NCBI RefSeq assembly: GCF_025165795.1
Contig: NZ_JAJAGO010000006.1
Location: 186,001 to 250,000 of the forward strand
Source: Streptomyces gossypii
Lineage (GTDB): Bacteria; Actinomycetota; Actinomycetes; Streptomycetales; Streptomycetaceae
DNA length: 64,000 bases
Reading direction: 5' to 3'
This document shows positions 44,009-51,742 of the stretch, in pieces; position 1 is the first letter of the stretch, and each line of letters starts with the position of its first letter. A program made the position numbers and the translations under genes. The notes under the pieces are model-generated. The model searched no databases and was not told the origin of the DNA. It saw only the letters and a program-made list of their open reading frames with translations.

Positions 44009-44181
44009 TGCCCACACTGAGCGCCGACATCGCCCGCCATGTGGCGTGGCTGTGCGAGACCTCCGCCACCCGCTGGGAGGCCGTGGCCGAAGAGACCACC
44101 GACCCAGCGCACCGGGCCAACTGCCTCGCCGCCGCCGCCGAGCAGCGGCGGCTCGCCGCCCTCGCCCTCGCCTCCGTCTGA
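44008..44181 (+). CDS. Small helical protein
   Basis: 57 residues (ADIARHVAWLCETSATRWEAVAEETTDPAHRANCLAAAAEQRRLAALALASV), starting on the last base of the previous stop. Unknown role. Confidence 0.55.
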   Translation: MPTLSADIARHVAWLCETSATRWEAVAEETTDPAHRANCLAAAAEQRRLAALALASV

Positions 44182-44187
44182 CACCCC

Positions 44188-44221
44188 GGCCGGGCCGCAC
44201 GTCACGCACTGCGGCCCGGCC
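44188..44221 (+). terminator. Strong terminator
   Basis: GGCCGGGCCGCA/TGCGGCCCGGCC, a perfect 12-bp stem with a 10-base loop, six bases after the stop. Confidence 0.75.
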
Positions 44222-44246
44222 CCCTAGGACTCGAGAAGGACTTGGC

Positions 44247-44465
44247 ATGACCAGCACCTGGCCCGAAGGCGTCGTCGCCCGCTACCTCAACCTCGGCGGC
44301 GCCCCCGTCGACGTGACCGACCTCGGCGGCGACCTCTACCTCCGCTACGAGATGAAGTGCCGCGGCTGCCCCGAGACCGACACGACAGAGCACGAGCCGA
44401 CCGCCCATCGCTGGGCACAGCGGCACGCCGATACCTGCCGCGCCATGCCCCGCCCCTCCGTCTGA
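44247..44465 (+). CDS. Small conserved zinc-like protein
   Basis: 72 residues (VVARYLNLGGAPVDVTDLGGDLYLRYEMKCRGCPETDTTEHEPTAHRWAQRHADTCRAMP). The C-x2-C...H-x3-C pattern suggests metal binding; the family is common in streptomycete plasmids and phages. GAAGGA before ATG 44247; terminators on both sides. Confidence 0.65.
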   Translation: MTSTWPEGVVARYLNLGGAPVDVTDLGGDLYLRYEMKCRGCPETDTTEHEPTAHRWAQRHADTCRAMPRPSV

Positions 44466-44470
44466 CACCC

Positions 44471-44498
44471 GGCCGGGCCGCCACCACACGGCCCGGCC
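44471..44498 (+). terminator. Terminator
   Basis: GGCCGGGCCG/CGGCCCGGCC, 10-bp perfect stem with an 8-base loop, similar to the 44188 and 41774 hairpins. Confidence 0.7.
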
Positions 44499-44519
44499 CC
44501 ATCTCCGCACAGGAGCGCC

Positions 44520-45920
44520 ATGGACCCCGCCGCGGTCACCAGCTGGGCCAGCCACCACCCCTACCCAGCCGCCGCACTCGCCGCCGCCACACTGCTGCTC
44601 GCTGCCGGAACCGTCTGGTGCGTGGCCCGCGCCGTCCGATCCGCCATCCGCCCGCAATCCTCCGTCGTCGTCGCAGCCATCGGCGCCGCCGTGTGCACCG
44701 CCTACACCGCAGACACCTCGTGGCGCTTCGCCGCGCACCGCCTCGACATGGCATCCACGGCCGAGCGGGTCATGATGTTCGCCGCCGCCGAAGTGGCGCT
44801 TCTCGCCTGCGCCCTGATGGCCCGCGCGCACAAGGCCACCACCGCCGAGACCTCCGGCACCTCAGGCACCTCCGGCGTTCCTGGCATCCTCGTCTGGGTC
44901 ATCACCGGCGTACAGGTCATCCCCGCCTATGCGGAGTCCGGCCTCATCGGCGGCACCGTCCGGGCCGTGATCGGCCCCGTCATGGCCGGCCTGCTGTGGC
45001 ACCTGGCCATGGGCCTGGAGATCCGCGTCGCCCGGCCCCGCGCCCTCTCCTCCGGCCTCCTCGCCATGATCGGGCGGGAGTTGCGGGAGCGGATGCTGTC
45101 CCGCCTCGGCCTCGCCGTCCGGGACCGTACCGCAGAGCAGATCTCCCGTGACCGGGCCACCGCCCGCGCCGTCCGCCTCGCCTCCCGGCGTTGGCTCTCC
45201 CCCTGGGGACGGGCCCGGCTCGCCGCCGCAGTCGCCCGCGCCGGGGTCGGCGCCGACCCCGAGCAGCGGCATCATCTGCTCCTGCTCCTCTCCGCTCGCC
45301 GCGGCGCAGCCGAGCTGACCAGCATCGAGCTGCGCTCTCCGTGGCAGCCCGAGCAGCCGCCCGCCACCCCGCGCACTCCGGCCGCACTCGTGCACCAGCA
45401 GCTCGCCGACATGCACCCGCTGGACGCGGTGCGCCGAGTACAGAGTGCGCACCCGAACCTGAACCCGGGCGAGTTGGCCGCGGAGTGCATCAGCCATGGG
45501 GTGGTCGTCTCCGAGCAGCTGGTGCGGGTGGCGATCGGCGCACCCAACCCGCCCCGCACCCCCGCACCCGTACCCGAGGTGCACCCGGAGCGTACCCGGA
45601 CCCCTGCACCCGAGGCCCCGGCCTCCGAGCCCGAGCCGCTGCACCGGTTCGTGCTCGACCTCGCACCCATGCACCTGCCGCACCCCGAGGTGTGCGCACC
45701 CGCACCCGTGGCCGCACTCGACCCGCCCCGCCGCCTCGAAGTGCACGCCACCGTGCCCTCTGGGTTCGCACCCGAACCCGCTGAGACCGACCCACTGCTG
45801 GACCAGGCCCGCGCACTCGCACCCGGCCGCACCCCATCCCTGCGCCAACTCAAGAGCCTCGGCATCGGCCAGGCCCGAGCGCAGCGCCTCCAGACCGCAC
45901 TGACCACCACCGCCCCGTGA
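44520..45920 (+). CDS. Membrane protein of a plasmid-like module
   Basis: 466 residues. Four membrane segments in the first ~165 residues (AAALAAATLLLAAGTVWCV, SSVVVAAIGAAVCTAYTA, VMMFAAAEVALLACALMA, GPVMAGLLWHLAMGLEI), then a long cytoplasmic part ending in a short HTH-like motif (TPSLRQLKSLGIGQARAQRLQTAL). This layout (DUF2637-like) is typical of streptomycete conjugative plasmids and AICEs rather than phage head or tail genes. Role unknown; perhaps spread or regulation. Confidence 0.65.
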   Translation: MDPAAVTSWASHHPYPAAALAAATLLLAAGTVWCVARAVRSAIRPQSSVVVAAIGAAVCTAYTADTSWRFAAHRLDMASTAERVMMFAAAEVALLACALMARAHKATTAETSGTSGTSGVPGILVWVITGVQVIPAYAESGLIGGTVRAVIGPVMAGLLWHLAMGLEIRVARPRALSSGLLAMIGRELRERMLSRLGLAVRDRTAEQISRDRATARAVRLASRRWLSPWGRARLAAAVARAGVGADPEQRHHLLLLLSARRGAAELTSIELRSPWQPEQPPATPRTPAALVHQQLADMHPLDAVRRVQSAHPNLNPGELAAECISHGVVVSEQLVRVAIGAPNPPRTPAPVPEVHPERTRTPAPEAPASEPEPLHRFVLDLAPMHLPHPEVCAPAPVAALDPPRRLEVHATVPSGFAPEPAETDPLLDQARALAPGRTPSLRQLKSLGIGQARAQRLQTALTTTAP

Positions 45921-46339
45921 GGACCCTCGCCATGCTGCTCAAGTCCCGCACCCGCCGTACCCGGGTGCGCACCCCCCACCCGGGTGCACTCCCGGCCCTG
46001 CCGCCGCGCCTGCCCTCCGGCTACGTACACGCCGAGGTGCACCCGGCCGACCGTCCCGCACCCGTACCCCACCCCGCACCCGCACGCCGCCCCGTCGCAC
46101 CCCGCGGCGTGTACTCCGGCGTCCTCACCACCACCACCGCCCGCTGCGGCTGCACCATCAATCTGCACCGCGCCGAGTACACCGCCCACGACACCACCGG
46201 AGCACCCACCCAGCACGGATACGCCTGGATCTGCCCCGGGTGCCGCCACCTCGACCGCGGGTACAGCGCACGCGACTTCGGCAAGGCACTCGCCTTCGCC
46301 ACCCGACACGAATGCATCCCCGAGGTCAGCTGTGGCTGA
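45917..46339 (+). CDS. Plasmid-like zinc protein
   Basis: 140 residues: a basic, Pro-rich N-terminal third and a zinc-ribbon-like C-terminal half (CGCTINLHRAEYTAHDTTGAPTQHGYAWICPGCRHLDRGYSARDFGKALAFATRHEC). Start GTG 45917 overlaps the preceding stop; ATG 45932 is possible. Confidence 0.6.
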   Translation: MRTLAMLLKSRTRRTRVRTPHPGALPALPPRLPSGYVHAEVHPADRPAPVPHPAPARRPVAPRGVYSGVLTTTTARCGCTINLHRAEYTAHDTTGAPTQHGYAWICPGCRHLDRGYSARDFGKALAFATRHECIPEVSCG

Positions 46340-46928
46340 CGACTGGTGGGACGACGTATACGACCCGGACGCCCCGGACACCGCGAGCAGCAGCCCGGCC
46401 CCGAAGGCCGGCACCATCCGCCGTGCGGCGGGTGGCGGCCGGCTCCCCGCCCCCGGCCAACTGGTCGACCTGGACGCCGCCGAGCAGCAGCCGGACACCG
46501 ACCCCGACACGGCCGACACGGGGCCGGACGACGCCGACGAGGTGCCGGACAGTCCGGACACCGAGCGAGCGGCACACCGTTGGGACCCGACCCGCGTAGC
46601 TGACCGGCTCGTGGACGCACACCGCACCAGGCCCATACAGCAGCGCGCCGCCGACCAGGCCCGCGCCGCCATGTCCGCCGTCACCCAGCCCCGGCCACGA
46701 CTCGGCCAACTCGCCTACGGCATCAGCACCATCGCCGTCCCGTGGTGGATCGGCGTCACCCCCTGGCTCACCGGCGCCATATCCGGTGCGCCGACCGGTA
46801 TCTCCGTCGCCCTGATCCTGGCGGGCTGGGCCGTCGGCCACCGCACCGCCCGCGCTGTGACCGCTGTCGCCTGGGTCGGCCGCTGCACCTACACCGCTTG
46901 CGTCATCGCCGCGTTCCTCCACCCCTGA
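46332..46928 (+). CDS. Membrane protein of the plasmid-like module
   Basis: 198 residues from GTG 46332: acidic N-terminal ~85 residues, a helical linker, then two or three membrane segments (YGISTIAVPWWIGVTPWL, ISVALILAGWAVGH, CTYTACVIAAFL). 8-nt overlap with the previous gene. Possibly a Spd-like spread protein; function unproven. Confidence 0.6.
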   Translation: MADDWWDDVYDPDAPDTASSSPAPKAGTIRRAAGGGRLPAPGQLVDLDAAEQQPDTDPDTADTGPDDADEVPDSPDTERAAHRWDPTRVADRLVDAHRTRPIQQRAADQARAAMSAVTQPRPRLGQLAYGISTIAVPWWIGVTPWLTGAISGAPTGISVALILAGWAVGHRTARAVTAVAWVGRCTYTACVIAAFLHP

Positions 46929-46947
46929 CCTGCAAGGACTCGTCGCC

Positions 46948-47334
46948 ATGTTGGAAATCGGCCTCCACGGCCTGTCGCTGCTGCTCACCGTGCTCGTCGT
47001 AGCTGCCGTCAAGAAGGGCGGTCAGACGATCGGCCCCGCCGCCGGTCTCGCCGCGGGCGTGGCGATGGCCTACGCGTACGCGCGCACCGGTCGGCCGTGG
47101 TCGATCCTCGCGGAGAAGGCCCAGGAGATGACCGCGACCGGCGGCGCCGAATTCGGTGTCGTCCCCGCGGCGGTCGCGCTCTCGCTCTACGCCTGGTGGT
47201 GGTACACCCGGCCCAAGCTCCTCGGCTCGGTGGTGCTGGGCTTCCTGCTGATGACCGCGGCCAGCGCCAGCAGCGGCCTATGGAAAGAGATCACCAGCGT
47301 GGTCGGGTCCTTCATCACGATCTTCGCGGGCTGA
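46948..47334 (+). CDS. Small polytopic membrane protein
   Basis: 128 residues with about four membrane helices (LHGLSLLLTVLVVAAV, GPAAGLAAGVAMAYAYA, FGVVPAAVALSLYAWWW, LLGSVVLGFLLMTAASA). Resembles small hydrophobic transfer/spread proteins of streptomycete plasmids in size and position. Confidence 0.62.
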   Translation: MLEIGLHGLSLLLTVLVVAAVKKGGQTIGPAAGLAAGVAMAYAYARTGRPWSILAEKAQEMTATGGAEFGVVPAAVALSLYAWWWYTRPKLLGSVVLGFLLMTAASASSGLWKEITSVVGSFITIFAG

Positions 47335-47335
47335 C

Positions 47336-48250
47336 ATGGCCAGCGACGACGTGCACGAGTGCCGGGCCGAGCGGGTGGGCGAGGTCATCGGCCGTACCTA
47401 CGCCCGCGCCACCCGCGTGATGGCGACCCCGATCCGCCGCGCCCCCGCGCCTACCTGGCACTGGCGCGTGGCCTACCGGGCGGGGAGTGGACTGCGGCAC
47501 GCCGCGGGCGCTGCCGCGCGCCGGGGCCGGACCGCGCCCCGCCGCCTGCTGGACGGGCTGCGCACGCTCATGCGCCGCCGCGGCAAGGGCCGTGGCCGCG
47601 CGGGCTCGGTGAAGTCGCGCGCGGGCCGTGCGGCCACGGTCGCGGGCGGCGGCTGGTGGGCGTGGCAGTGGGCCGCCGCCGAGGGCGTACTGCCCTGGGC
47701 ACTCACCGGCGCCGCCGGGCTCGGCGCAGCCGTCGCGTACGCCGCGGGGAGTGAGCCGGAGCAGCTGCCCGAGCGGCGCAGGAAGCGCCCTCGCCATCCG
47801 GCGCCGGTGCCGGCCTTCTCCGCTCCCGCCGAGGAGGAGCCCGAACTCCCAGCCCTGGACCCGCTGCTGACGCTGTGCGCGCAGCTGATCGGCGACGCCC
47901 GCGGAGTCCACCTCGACACCCTGGTGGCAGCCGTCAACGAGGCCGCACCGCACCGCACCCGGGAGGGGCCCGAGGTGCGCGCGGCACTGGCGCAGCGGGG
48001 GGTGCCCACCCGGCCCTCCGTGGGGGCCCCGGGAGGGGGTGTCCCGGGCGCTCCCAGGAAGGTCCGCCGAGGGGTGCACCGGGAGGACCTGGAGGCCGTC
48101 ATCGGACCCCTCTCCGACCTCCGCCCCGCGGCCCAGCCCAGCACTGTAGCTACGCCCGCTACACCACCCCTGACCAGCAATGTAGCGGACCCCGCTACAG
48201 CTGTAGCGGCCCCCGCTACGCCCCTTCAACCCACCCGAGAGAGCGCCTGA
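47336..48250 (+). CDS. Plasmid-transfer-like protein carrying three palindromes in its 3' end
   Basis: 304 residues: basic N-terminal region with an Arg-rich stretch, one or two membrane segments (GGGWWAWQWAAAEGVLPWALTGAAGLGAAVAYA), and a C-terminal winged-helix-like domain (PLLTLCAQLIGDARGVHLDTLVAAVNEAAPHRTREGPEVRAALAQRGVP... GVHREDLEAVIGPL). The last ~30 codons carry three 19-bp palindromes and encode V-A-x-P-A-T repeats. Start 1 nt after the previous stop region. Confidence 0.6.
   Translation: MASDDVHECRAERVGEVIGRTYARATRVMATPIRRAPAPTWHWRVAYRAGSGLRHAAGAAARRGRTAPRRLLDGLRTLMRRRGKGRGRAGSVKSRAGRAATVAGGGWWAWQWAAAEGVLPWALTGAAGLGAAVAYAAGSEPEQLPERRRKRPRHPAPVPAFSAPAEEEPELPALDPLLTLCAQLIGDARGVHLDTLVAAVNEAAPHRTREGPEVRAALAQRGVPTRPSVGAPGGGVPGAPRKVRRGVHREDLEAVIGPLSDLRPAAQPSTVATPATPPLTSNVADPATAVAAPATPLQPTRESA
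48145..48220. repeat. Three 19-bp palindromes TGTAGC-N7-GCTAC(A/G)
   Basis: Copies at 48145-48163, 48181-48199 and 48202-48220, spaced 36 and 21 bp. All have the same arms and arm spacing. They look like cooperative binding sites (operator, centromere or transfer locus). Confidence 0.75.
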
Positions 48251-48513
48251 TGCCCTACCGATACGAGTGCAACGCCTGCAACATCCGCGGCGAGGTGAGC
48301 AGCTGGCGCGGCCCCGCGCGCACCGCCCAGGACGAGCACCGCACCCAGGCGCACGCTGGCATGCAGCCCACAGCCGGAGACCGGGTTCGTCACGTCACTC
48401 CGGGCGTTCTCGGCCCCGCCACCGTGATCGTCGTGCTGCTCCTGTGCGTGCTGGTCGAGACGGTCACCGGGATCGCGCCGGACGACGTCGCCCGCTGGAT
48501 CGGCATCCTCTGA
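48250..48513 (+). CDS. Small zinc-finger membrane protein
   Basis: 87 residues: N-terminal C2H2-like finger (YRYECNACNIRGEVSSWRGPARTAQDEHRTQAH) followed by one membrane helix (ATVIVVLLLCVLVETVTGI). 1-nt overlap with the previous gene. Confidence 0.62.
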   Translation: MPYRYECNACNIRGEVSSWRGPARTAQDEHRTQAHAGMQPTAGDRVRHVTPGVLGPATVIVVLLLCVLVETVTGIAPDDVARWIGIL

Positions 48514-48540
48514 CCCCCAACCCACCGAAGGAGACCACCT

Positions 48541-48741
48541 ATGACCCGCTGGATCGAAGACTCGTCCATGGAAGCCCCCGAAGGGCACCGCTGGGAGCGC
48601 CCAGCCCCGGACGACTGCCCGGCCTGCCCCTGCCACACCGCGCGCGTCTGCGAGACCCGCGCCTGGGCGCGGGCGGAGCGCCCCGCTTACGCGGACGGCA
48701 CTCCGTACACCGTGCCGTGTCCCTGCATGACCGCCACCTGA
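48541..48741 (+). CDS. Small Cys-rich protein
   Basis: 66 residues with DCPACPCHTARVC and PCPC motifs; GAAGGAGA ribosome site. Unknown role. Confidence 0.55.
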   Translation: MTRWIEDSSMEAPEGHRWERPAPDDCPACPCHTARVCETRAWARAERPAYADGTPYTVPCPCMTAT

Positions 48742-48754
48742 TTACCAGCCAGCC

Positions 48755-48795
48755 CTGGGGCGGCCGACTCACTGCCAGGCGATCGGCCGCCCCAG
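48755..48795 (+). terminator. Terminator
   Basis: CTGGGGCGGCCGA/TCGGCCGCCCCAG, a perfect 13-bp stem with a 15-base loop. Confidence 0.7.
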
Positions 48796-48828
48796 ACCCC
48801 ATCCCCACCAGGAGACAGGACCACCATC

Positions 48829-48957
48829 GTGGCACTTCGCCGAGACATGCCCACCCGAGACCCCAAGCGCGCCGAATCCGACTCCGGCCAGTCCCGCGAC
48901 TACGACGCGAAGACCGGCGGCTGGACCAAGAAGGCCGCCAACCCTGACGACCACTGA
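48829..48957 (+). CDS. Very small basic phage protein
   Basis: 42 codons from GTG 48829: RRDMPTRDPKRAESDSGQSRDYDAKTGGWTKKAANPDDH when read in order. AGGAGA lies ~15 bases upstream. Hydrophilic, unknown; supported only by codon use and ribosome site. Confidence 0.4.
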   Translation: MALRRDMPTRDPKRAESDSGQSRDYDAKTGGWTKKAANPDDH

Positions 48958-49084
48958 CACGCAGGCAACTGGTCAGTACGGAATCAGCGGCCATTTCCCT
49001 GTAACTCCCCATAACCCAGCGGGGTCTGACACTCTCTCTACCGTCACCCCCCGCTCCCGTACCATCACCATCAGGAGCGACAGC

Positions 49085-49675
49085 ATGAGTCAGTACCAGC
49101 AGAACCCGCAGCAGCCCCAGCAGCCCCAGCAGCCGTACGGATACGGCACCCCGCAGCCCCCGGCGCCGAAGCCGAAGATGAGCCGCGGGAAGAAGATCGG
49201 CATCGGGTTCGGCATCTTCTTCGCGCTAATCGTCGTCGGCGCGGTCGCGAGCGGCGGCGAGGACACCGCTGACGGCGAAAAGGACCAGGTTGCCGCCGAG
49301 CAGCCGAAGGACCAGGCACCCGCAGCGAAGGACGACAAGCCGGCCGAGGAGAAGCCCAAGGACGAGCCCGAGCCCGAGGCCCCGGCGGAGAAGAAGTCCC
49401 AGGCCGAGGAGTTCAAGGCGTTCATCGCAAAGAACGGCACTCCGCAGGAGCAGGACGCGGCGAAGCACGTCGTCAAGGTGCAGGGCGCCGGGGAGCAGAA
49501 CGACATCCTCGACAGCGCGGAGATCCACACGGACTACACCGGCGGTATCGTCGGCCCGCACACGGGCGACGGCAAGCTGCTCGCCTCCGCGTTCGCGGAC
49601 TGGCGCGACTCGAAGAACGGACTCGTGACGGTCTACGACTCGGCTGGCGAGATCCTCTCCAACGGCAACTTCTAA
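49085..49675 (+). CDS. Membrane-anchored surface protein, possible moron
   Basis: 196 residues: Gln/Pro/Tyr-rich cytoplasmic N terminus, one membrane segment (IGIGFGIFFALIVVGAVA), a Lys/Glu/Pro-rich linker, and a small extracellular domain (FKAFIAKNGTPQEQDAAKHVVKVQGAGEQNDILDSAEIHTDYTGG... FADWRDSKNGLVTVYDSAGEIL). Its own gap of ~125 bases upstream and a strong terminator downstream suggest separate expression, perhaps in the lysogen. Confidence 0.7.
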   Translation: MSQYQQNPQQPQQPQQPYGYGTPQPPAPKPKMSRGKKIGIGFGIFFALIVVGAVASGGEDTADGEKDQVAAEQPKDQAPAAKDDKPAEEKPKDEPEPEAPAEKKSQAEEFKAFIAKNGTPQEQDAAKHVVKVQGAGEQNDILDSAEIHTDYTGGIVGPHTGDGKLLASAFADWRDSKNGLVTVYDSAGEILSNGNF

Positions 49676-49689
49676 CAGCCTGCTCCACC

Positions 49690-49726
49690 ACGGCCCCCGC
49701 CGGACCACCCTCCCGGCGGGGGCCGT
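49690..49726 (+). terminator. Strong terminator
   Basis: ACGGCCCCCGCCGG/CCGGCGGGGGCCGT, 14-bp perfect stem, 14 bases after the stop. Confidence 0.8.
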
Positions 49727-49745
49727 TCTGCGGAAGGATGACCGC

Positions 49746-49940
49746 ATGACCGAAGTGGAGCTGTACGGCGGACCGCTCGACGGGCAGACCGTCCCCGTGG
49801 ATACGGACGACGGCGATCCCGACCCGTGGACGGCGATCCTCACCCCCGGCTGCGCCCACCCTGGCGGACGCTCCCTCTACGCGCCCGACCCCGCCGGCCG
49901 CTGGCGGTGGGTGCAAGACGTGCCCTGGGACGCCATGTAG
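49746..49940 (+). CDS. Small conserved phage protein
   Basis: 64 residues (EVELYGGPLDGQTVPVDTDDGD...SLYAPDPAGRWRWVQDVPW), a recurring actinophage/actinobacterial small protein with unknown role. Terminators on both sides. Confidence 0.68.
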   Translation: MTEVELYGGPLDGQTVPVDTDDGDPDPWTAILTPGCAHPGGRSLYAPDPAGRWRWVQDVPWDAM

Positions 49941-49952
49941 CAGCAGCACCAC

Positions 49953-49980
49953 GGCCCCGCCCAAGCGCTTGGGCGGGGCC
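49953..49980. terminator. Bidirectional terminator
   Basis: A 28-base palindrome, GGCCCCGCCCAAG pairing with CTTGGGCGGGGCC, between convergent genes. Confidence 0.75.
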
Positions 49981-50165
49981 TATCTGCGTGCCGCGGTCCA
50001 GCCCTCCGCCGGGATGACCGGCCCGAGTTGACCGCCGGTGCCGGTGACCGCAGCGGATGCCATACGGACCCGCGGCAGCAGCATGCCGGGCGCGGGTGGC
50101 GGCGCCTGGTGGCGCTCGAGCTGCCGCAGCGCACGGCCGCGGTCCGGGAACGGGCGGTAGCTCAC
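49980..50165 (-). CDS. Small protein downstream of the HTH gene
   Basis: 61 residues from GTG 50165 (YRPFPDRGRALRQLERHQAPPPAP...). The GTGA overlap with the upstream HTH stop supports it. Unknown role. Confidence 0.5.
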   Translation of the reverse strand: MSYRPFPDRGRALRQLERHQAPPPAPGMLLPRVRMASAAVTGTGGQLGPVIPAEGWTAARR

Positions 50166-50356
50166 TCGGCCCTCCGCCCTTCCTTGGCGAGGCGGCGTAC
50201 TGTCTCGCGGCTGTAACCGGTGGCGGTGATGACGTCCTTCTGGGCCCATCCCTGGTCGATGGCGCGGGCGATGGTGGTTGATCGATGGCGTTCGGCTGCC
50301 TTGACCGCTTCCTGGTAGTTGGCGTCGAGGGCCTTGAGCTCGGCTTCTGTGACCAT
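50162..50356 (-). CDS. Small HTH regulator
   Basis: 64 residues: a helical N terminus (TEAELKALDANYQEAVKAAERHRSTTIARAIDQ) and an HTH (GWAQKDVITATGYSRETVRRLAKEG). Divergent from a rightward unit, with paired TAGGCCTAG palindromes between them, so autoregulation is likely. ATG 50356 preferred to TTG 50374. Confidence 0.7.
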   Translation of the reverse strand: MVTEAELKALDANYQEAVKAAERHRSTTIARAIDQGWAQKDVITATGYSRETVRRLAKEGRRAE

Positions 50357-50378
50357 CCCCCGAGTGTGCCACAACCGC

Positions 50379-50430
50379 TAGGCCTAGACCCCTTGCCATG
50401 CCTCACGTCTTAGGCCTAGAGTGTGAGGCA
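50379..50430. promoter_or_regulatory. Paired operators between divergent genes
   Basis: TAGGCCTAG occurs at 50379-50387 and 50411-50419, 32 bp apart. The second sits inside a larger inverted repeat, TGCCTCAC (50398-50405) and GTGAGGCA (50423-50430). Confidence 0.65.
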
Positions 50431-50456
50431 CAAGGACGGCGACGAGGGGACACACC

Positions 50457-50819
50457 ATGAAGGCCACCACCCAGCAGACCAGCACCACCGGCGCCTGCCT
50501 CCGCTGTGGCCGCACCCTCACCGCCGCCCGCTCCATCGCCACCGGCTACGGCCCCACCTGCACCCGCAAGGTCAAGGCCGCCGCCCGCGCCGAGGTCGTC
50601 GCCCAGTACAAGGCCCACCAGGTCGCCAAGGCCGAGGAGCTGCTCGAGCAGGGCGGCCTCATCCCCCTCCGCGCCAACCGCGTGTTCCTCGCAGTCAGCA
50701 GCGACGGCGCCGCCACCTACCGCACCCACCGCGCCGCCTGCACCTGCCCCGCCGGGATCAAGGGCCTGCACCCCTGCAAGCACCGGATCGCCGCCCACAT
50801 CCTCAGCCTCGCCGCGTGA
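50457..50819 (+). CDS. DUF6011 plus SWIM zinc-finger protein
   Basis: 120 residues. The N-terminal CLRCGRTLTAARSIATGYGPTCTRKVK is the same kind of zinc domain as in the protein at 36718; the C-terminal CTCPAGIKGLHPCKHRIAAHIL is a SWIM-type C-x-C-x8-C-x-H finger. Probably binds nucleic acid. First rightward gene beside the TAGGCCTAG operators. Confidence 0.75.
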   Translation: MKATTQQTSTTGACLRCGRTLTAARSIATGYGPTCTRKVKAAARAEVVAQYKAHQVAKAEELLEQGGLIPLRANRVFLAVSSDGAATYRTHRAACTCPAGIKGLHPCKHRIAAHILSLAA

Positions 50820-50833
50820 CCCCGGAGCGCCAC

Positions 50834-50947
50834 ATGCAGATCACCGTCACGGTCAACACTCCCGATCCGGCGCTGTGCCGCGAGGTCGCCCGCGAGGACC
50901 GCGACTACTGGAACGACCTCTACGACCACGAGCCCGACGACGAGTGA
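50834..50947 (+). CDS. Very small acidic protein
   Basis: 37 residues (ITVTVNTPDPALCREVAREDRDYWNDLYDHEPDDE) with GGAG upstream. Unknown; supported by ribosome site and packing between genes. Confidence 0.45.
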   Translation: MQITVTVNTPDPALCREVAREDRDYWNDLYDHEPDDE

Positions 50948-50979
50948 CCGCCAGACCCATCCCGAGACTGGAGACCCAC

Positions 50980-51342
50980 ATGCCCGCCACGCCCGACGCC
51001 CTGCTTCTCGCCTCCGACGGCGGCCTTCAGGTCATCGACCTCCCCGCCAGCAGCGACGACCACCTCATCGTGATGCGCGCCGTCCTGCGCTGCCAGCGAG
51101 TTGATCTCGTTGCCCTCACCAGTCACCTGGACATGTGGGTTGACGACGAGTTCCTCTACAACTACCCGGACGAGATCAACCCGTTCGCGACGCTTTTGGC
51201 CCGCCGCTACGGCTTCACGCACCAGCCCTACCACGGGCCGGTACTGCTGACCGGCGGCGCGGACCAGGACGGCGAAACGCTGCCGCTCACGCTCGACCGG
51301 GCACGCGCGCTGCTCGCCGCGCTGCACGACACCGCCAGCTGA
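50980..51342 (+). CDS. DUF3846-like protein
   Basis: 120 residues: LLLASDGGLQVIDLPAS, LVALTSHLDMWVDDEFLYNYPDEINPFATLLARRYGFTHQPYHGPVLLTGG, the pattern of a small family found in phages and plasmids (DUF3846 by recollection). Unknown function. ATG 50980 has GGAG upstream. Confidence 0.7.
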   Translation: MPATPDALLLASDGGLQVIDLPASSDDHLIVMRAVLRCQRVDLVALTSHLDMWVDDEFLYNYPDEINPFATLLARRYGFTHQPYHGPVLLTGGADQDGETLPLTLDRARALLAALHDTAS

Positions 51343-51430
51343 TAGCCGAAACGCGCCGCCACGGCGGGGCGTCCGCCGGGGAATGGTCCCCCTGGTGCTG
51401 ACGAGGCAGACCCGTAGCGAGAGGCAGCAC

Positions 51431-51742
51431 ATGAAGCGCATTCACCCGGCGACCATCGCCGGACTGACCGCCAAGGTCATCTTCCGTGAGGAGTCCTGGA
51501 CGACCTGCCGCCTCTCCCGGCACGAAGTTGGGACCGTCGTCTCCCTGTACCGAGGGAACGGGGTCCGGTCCGTTGTCCTCACCGCGATCCGCATCGAGGA
51601 CGTGCCCGGCGACACGTTCGGATGGGTGATCGGTACCGCCGTGGACCTGGCCACCGGCGAGCCCGAGGACTTCAAGGTGCGCGGCAACCTGTGCGTGCTC
51701 ACCCGCTGCGACCTGTACTACCTCCCCGGCGATGGTTCCTGA
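51431..51742 (+). CDS. Phage protein of unknown function
   Basis: 103 beta-rich residues (GLTAKVIFREESWTTCRLSRHEVGTVVSLYRGNGVRSVVLTAIRIEDVPGDTFGWVIGTAVDL). Last gene before the late operon. Confidence 0.62.
   Translation: MKRIHPATIAGLTAKVIFREESWTTCRLSRHEVGTVVSLYRGNGVRSVVLTAIRIEDVPGDTFGWVIGTAVDLATGEPEDFKVRGNLCVLTRCDLYYLPGDGS

Noticed and set aside
24069-50430. A dedicated anti-phage defence island (restriction-modification, CBASS, retron, Abi) within the accessory region
   Set aside because: I looked for methyltransferase, nuclease/sensor, reverse transcriptase and cyclase motifs; only the SLOG protein at 35552 and small membrane/zinc proteins are left, which is too little to call a defence system.
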